A model generated the notes under the pieces. That model did not search any database, was not told the DNA's origin, and was given only the letters and a program-made list of their open reading frames with translations. DNA of 41,631 bases from Sulfuritalea sp. (GTDB lineage Bacteria > Pseudomonadota > Gammaproteobacteria > Burkholderiales > Burkholderiaceae_C). This document shows, one piece after another, positions 39,811 through 41,631 of the stretch (position 1 is its first letter; each line of letters starts with the position of its first letter). The position numbers and the translations under genes were made by a program. Where the stretch lies: positions 1 through 41,631 of the forward strand of contig JAIPDD010000004.1 in assembly GCA_021737875.1 (NCBI GenBank), read 5' to 3'.

Positions 39811-40784
39811 TGGCGAATTCTTTTTTCACGCCGATAACGGGCTCCGTCATGCCCCGCTTTGCGGGCTTGGCAACGCTGATGCGCTTGCCGTATGTCGGGT
39901 TTGACGATGCGCAATTTGCCAATGTTGACATTGGCCTGATTGGTGTGCCTTGGGACGGTGGCACCACCAACCGCCCTGGCGCGCGCCACGGGCCACGCCA
40001 GGTGCGCGATATATCCACCATGGTTCGCAACGTCAACCGAGCCAGCGGCTTGAAGCCTTTTTCTATTTGCAATTGCGCCGACCTGGGTGACACGCCGGTC
40101 AACCCGGTGGACTTGATGGATTCGCTGCATCGCATCCATGCGTTTTATGACAAGGTGTGTGCTGCAGGGATTGCGCCTTTGTCGGTCGGGGGAGACCATT
40201 TGGTCTCGCTTCCCATCATGCGTGCTTTGGCTAAAAATGGGCCCATTGGGATGGTGCATTTTGATGCCCATACCGACACCTGGGATGGCTACTTTGGCGG
40301 CTTCAAGTACACCCACGGCACTCCGTTTCGCCGGGCGATTGAAGAAGGTCTGTTAGACCCCAAACGCACGATTCAAATTGGAATTCGCGGTGCGCTCTAC
40401 AGCGACGCAGAAGACACCTGGGGCCAAGAGCAAGGCATTCGCGTGATTGATATTGACGAGTTTCATGCCATGGGTCTTGAAGCCGTGATGGCCGAAGCGC
40501 GGCGCGTGGTTGGCGACGGGCAAACCTATGTCAGTTTTGATGTGGATGCCTTGGACCCGGTGTACGCACCTGGCACAGGCACCCCAGAAATTGGTGGGCT
40601 GACAACGCTTGAGGCGCAGCGCATGGTGCGGATGCTGCAAGGGCTGAACTTGGTGGGCGGCGACGTGGTTGAAGTGTCTCCGCCATTTGACCCCAGCGGC
40701 AACACCGCGCTGGTAGCAGCCACCATGATGTTTGAAATTTTGTGCGTGCTGGCCGACAGCGTGAGCAAAAAGAAAAGCGCTTAA
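39810..40784 (+). CDS. Agmatinase-family ureohydrolase, guanidinopropionase-like
   Basis: The 324-aa enzyme has all arginase-fold Mn ligands: His130 (GGDH), Asp152, His154 and Asp156 (FDAHTD), and Asp244 and Asp246 (SFDVDALDP). The N-terminal block IGLIGVPWDGGTTNRPGARH and the SVGGDHLVSLPIMRAL segment are, from memory, closest to Pseudomonas 3-guanidinopropionase (GpuA). Tyr161 in WDGYFGG sits where GpuA has the Tyr said to set specificity for short substrates; guanidinobutyrase has Met there. It would split an omega-guanidino acid into an amino acid and urea. Coupling to tauC points to taurocyamine or 3-guanidinopropionate (inference). Guanidine hydrolase is an alternative, but those proteins usually have a longer N-terminus and hypAB-like neighbours, not seen here. 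Confidence 0.85.
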   Translation: MANSFFTPITGSVMPRFAGLATLMRLPYVGFDDAQFANVDIGLIGVPWDGGTTNRPGARHGPRQVRDISTMVRNVNRASGLKPFSICNCADLGDTPVNPVDLMDSLHRIHAFYDKVCAAGIAPLSVGGDHLVSLPIMRALAKNGPIGMVHFDAHTDTWDGYFGGFKYTHGTPFRRAIEEGLLDPKRTIQIGIRGALYSDAEDTWGQEQGIRVIDIDEFHAMGLEAVMAEARRVVGDGQTYVSFDVDALDPVYAPGTGTPEIGGLTTLEAQRMVRMLQGLNLVGGDVVEVSPPFDPSGNTALVAATMMFEILCVLADSVSKKKSA

Positions 40785-40791
40785 ACCGGCC

Positions 40792-41631
40792 TTAAGCCAG
40801 CAACTGCAGTTTGCGCCGGGGCGTGCCCCGTGCGCGGGCCAGCGCATCCATCGCCAAGCCCAAGGCTTTGATGCCATCGGAGATTTGCTCAGCGGCAATC
40901 GACGACAAGCGCAACCGAAAGTAGGGGCAGGGGTAGGGCGGGCTCATAAAAAACGCCTCGCCTGCTTCAATCAAAACGCCATGCTCGCGCGCAATCAGCG
41001 CCAGCTCCGCAGAGTCCACCCAGTCCGGCGCACGCACCCAGACGGATGCGCCGCCGGAGGGCAGGGTAAATTCAAAATCTGGCAGGTACTTGGCCAAGGC
41101 GCGCGCCACCAAGGCCATGCGCTCTTGCATGGCGTGGTTAACGCGCCGGGCGTGCGCGTCATGGTGGCCCAAGGAAAGAAACAGCGCAAACGTGTGCTGC
41201 AAAAACGCACTGGGGTGGCGCACCATTGCGTGGCGCAACTCGCGCAGCTCGGCAATCAACGCGCGGGGTGCGACGATATAGCCCAACCGCAAGGTGGGCG
41301 AGAGGCTTTTTGAGACTGAGCCCACATAAATTACCCGGCCCACTTTGTCCAAGCTCTTGAGCGCAGGCATGGGGTCGCCTTCGTACAGGTTTTCTGCTTC
41401 GTAGTCGTCTTCAATGACTACAAAATTTTGAGCCTCGGCTTTTTTCAGCAACAGCTTACGCCGCTCTAAGCTCAGCGTGCTGGTCGTGGGGCTTTGGTGC
41501 GACGGCGTCACGAAAACATAGTCCACCGCCGGCATGCGCTCCACCACCAGGCCTTGTTCGTCTACCGCCACCGGAACACAACGCGGATGGCGTAAAGCAA
41601 AACTGTTGCGGGCGTGCGGGTGGCCCGGCTC
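40792..41631 (-). CDS. MocR-family (TauR-like) regulator, aminotransferase domain, partial
   Basis: The reading frame stays open from the stop at 40792 to the window edge, so the N-terminus (expected GntR helix-turn-helix) lies outside. The visible 279 residues are a fold-type I aminotransferase-like domain with YVFVTPSHQSPTTSTLSLER, FVVIEDDYEAENLYEG, the PLP lysine in YVGSVSKSLSPTLRLGY and FRLRLSSI near the C-terminus. MocR proteins use PLP as co-sensor for an amine ligand. TauR senses taurine and GabR senses GABA. It converges on the ureohydrolase 7 nt away and is the likely reader of the direct repeats upstream of tauA. Confidence 0.85.
   Translation of the reverse strand, partial: EPGHPHARNSFALRHPRCVPVAVDEQGLVVERMPAVDYVFVTPSHQSPTTSTLSLERRKLLLKKAEAQNFVVIEDDYEAENLYEGDPMPALKSLDKVGRVIYVGSVSKSLSPTLRLGYIVAPRALIAELRELRHAMVRHPSAFLQHTFALFLSLGHHDAHARRVNHAMQERMALVARALAKYLPDFEFTLPSGGASVWVRAPDWVDSAELALIAREHGVLIEAGEAFFMSPPYPCPYFRLRLSSIAAEQISDGIKALGLAMDALARARGTPRRKLQLLA

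Noticed and set aside
39810-40784. Annotation of the ureohydrolase as arginine-pathway agmatinase (speB)
   Set aside because: Key blocks look more like guanidinopropionase, the gene is coupled to a taurine-type importer, and no arginine decarboxylase or putrescine gene is nearby.
1-41631. tRNA, rRNA, CRISPR arrays, insertion sequences, prophage genes or defence systems
   Set aside because: Scanning by eye on both strands gave no cloverleaf ends, repeat-spacer pattern, transposase, integrase or known defence motif. Automated tools were not available.

Overview
The window looks like a chromosomal stretch from a betaproteobacterium, most likely a freshwater Comamonadaceae relative (Rhodoferax/Limnohabitans type). 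This is inferred from gene content, a base composition of roughly high-50s % GC by eye, heavy use of TTG leucine codons, and the density of LysR-type regulators paired with catabolic genes. No rRNA, tRNA, CRISPR, integrase or insertion sequence was seen. One short AT-rich islet (5071-5972) looks foreign.

Left part (1-20 kb) is a set of small amino-acid and amine catabolic modules, several with a divergent regulator. They are: a LysR regulator followed by a metallophosphoesterase; an ArgP-like LysR regulator divergent from a D-amino-acid dehydrogenase (dadA); a LysR regulator divergent from a beta-alanine/omega-amino-acid:pyruvate aminotransferase and a CoA-acylating (methyl)malonate-semialdehyde dehydrogenase (mmsA); two tandem paralogous winged-helix proteins; a Uup-type ABC-F ATPase; and a glutarate module (family III CoA-transferase plus glutaryl-CoA dehydrogenase) divergent from a succinate/glutarate-semialdehyde dehydrogenase. 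A DUF3047 lipoprotein, a cysteine-free IscR-like regulator, a NhaR-like regulator and a MipA/OmpV outer-membrane protein follow.

Middle and right part (21-41.6 kb) is dominated by C2-sulfonate metabolism. One minus-strand run reads xsc, pta, soeA, soeB, soeC. Xsc splits sulfoacetaldehyde into sulfite and acetyl phosphate, Pta makes acetyl-CoA, and SoeABC (a cytoplasmic DmsABC-like molybdoenzyme) would oxidise the sulfite. Divergent from xsc is an IclR regulator translationally coupled to a CobS/CobT-like AAA+/VWA pair, followed by a TauE/SafE-family exporter. After a MAPEG protein, a secreted hypothetical protein and a CapA-like protein, a SulP anion transporter stands divergent from tauABC. 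A ureohydrolase closely resembling 3-guanidinopropionase is translationally coupled to tauC. A MocR/TauR-like regulator, cut by the window edge, converges on it.

The most interesting hypothesis is that tauABC plus the ureohydrolase imports and hydrolyses a short guanidino acid. Taurocyamine (guanidinoethanesulfonate), the sulfonate analogue of 3-guanidinopropionate, would yield taurine and urea. An omega-transaminase could convert taurine to sulfoacetaldehyde, and the xsc-pta-soeABC operon would finish the job. If the substrate is instead 3-guanidinopropionate, the product beta-alanine fits the aminotransferase-mmsA pair at 7-10 kb. The second point of interest is the CobST-like pair, which sits in the sulfonate locus without a CobN subunit.
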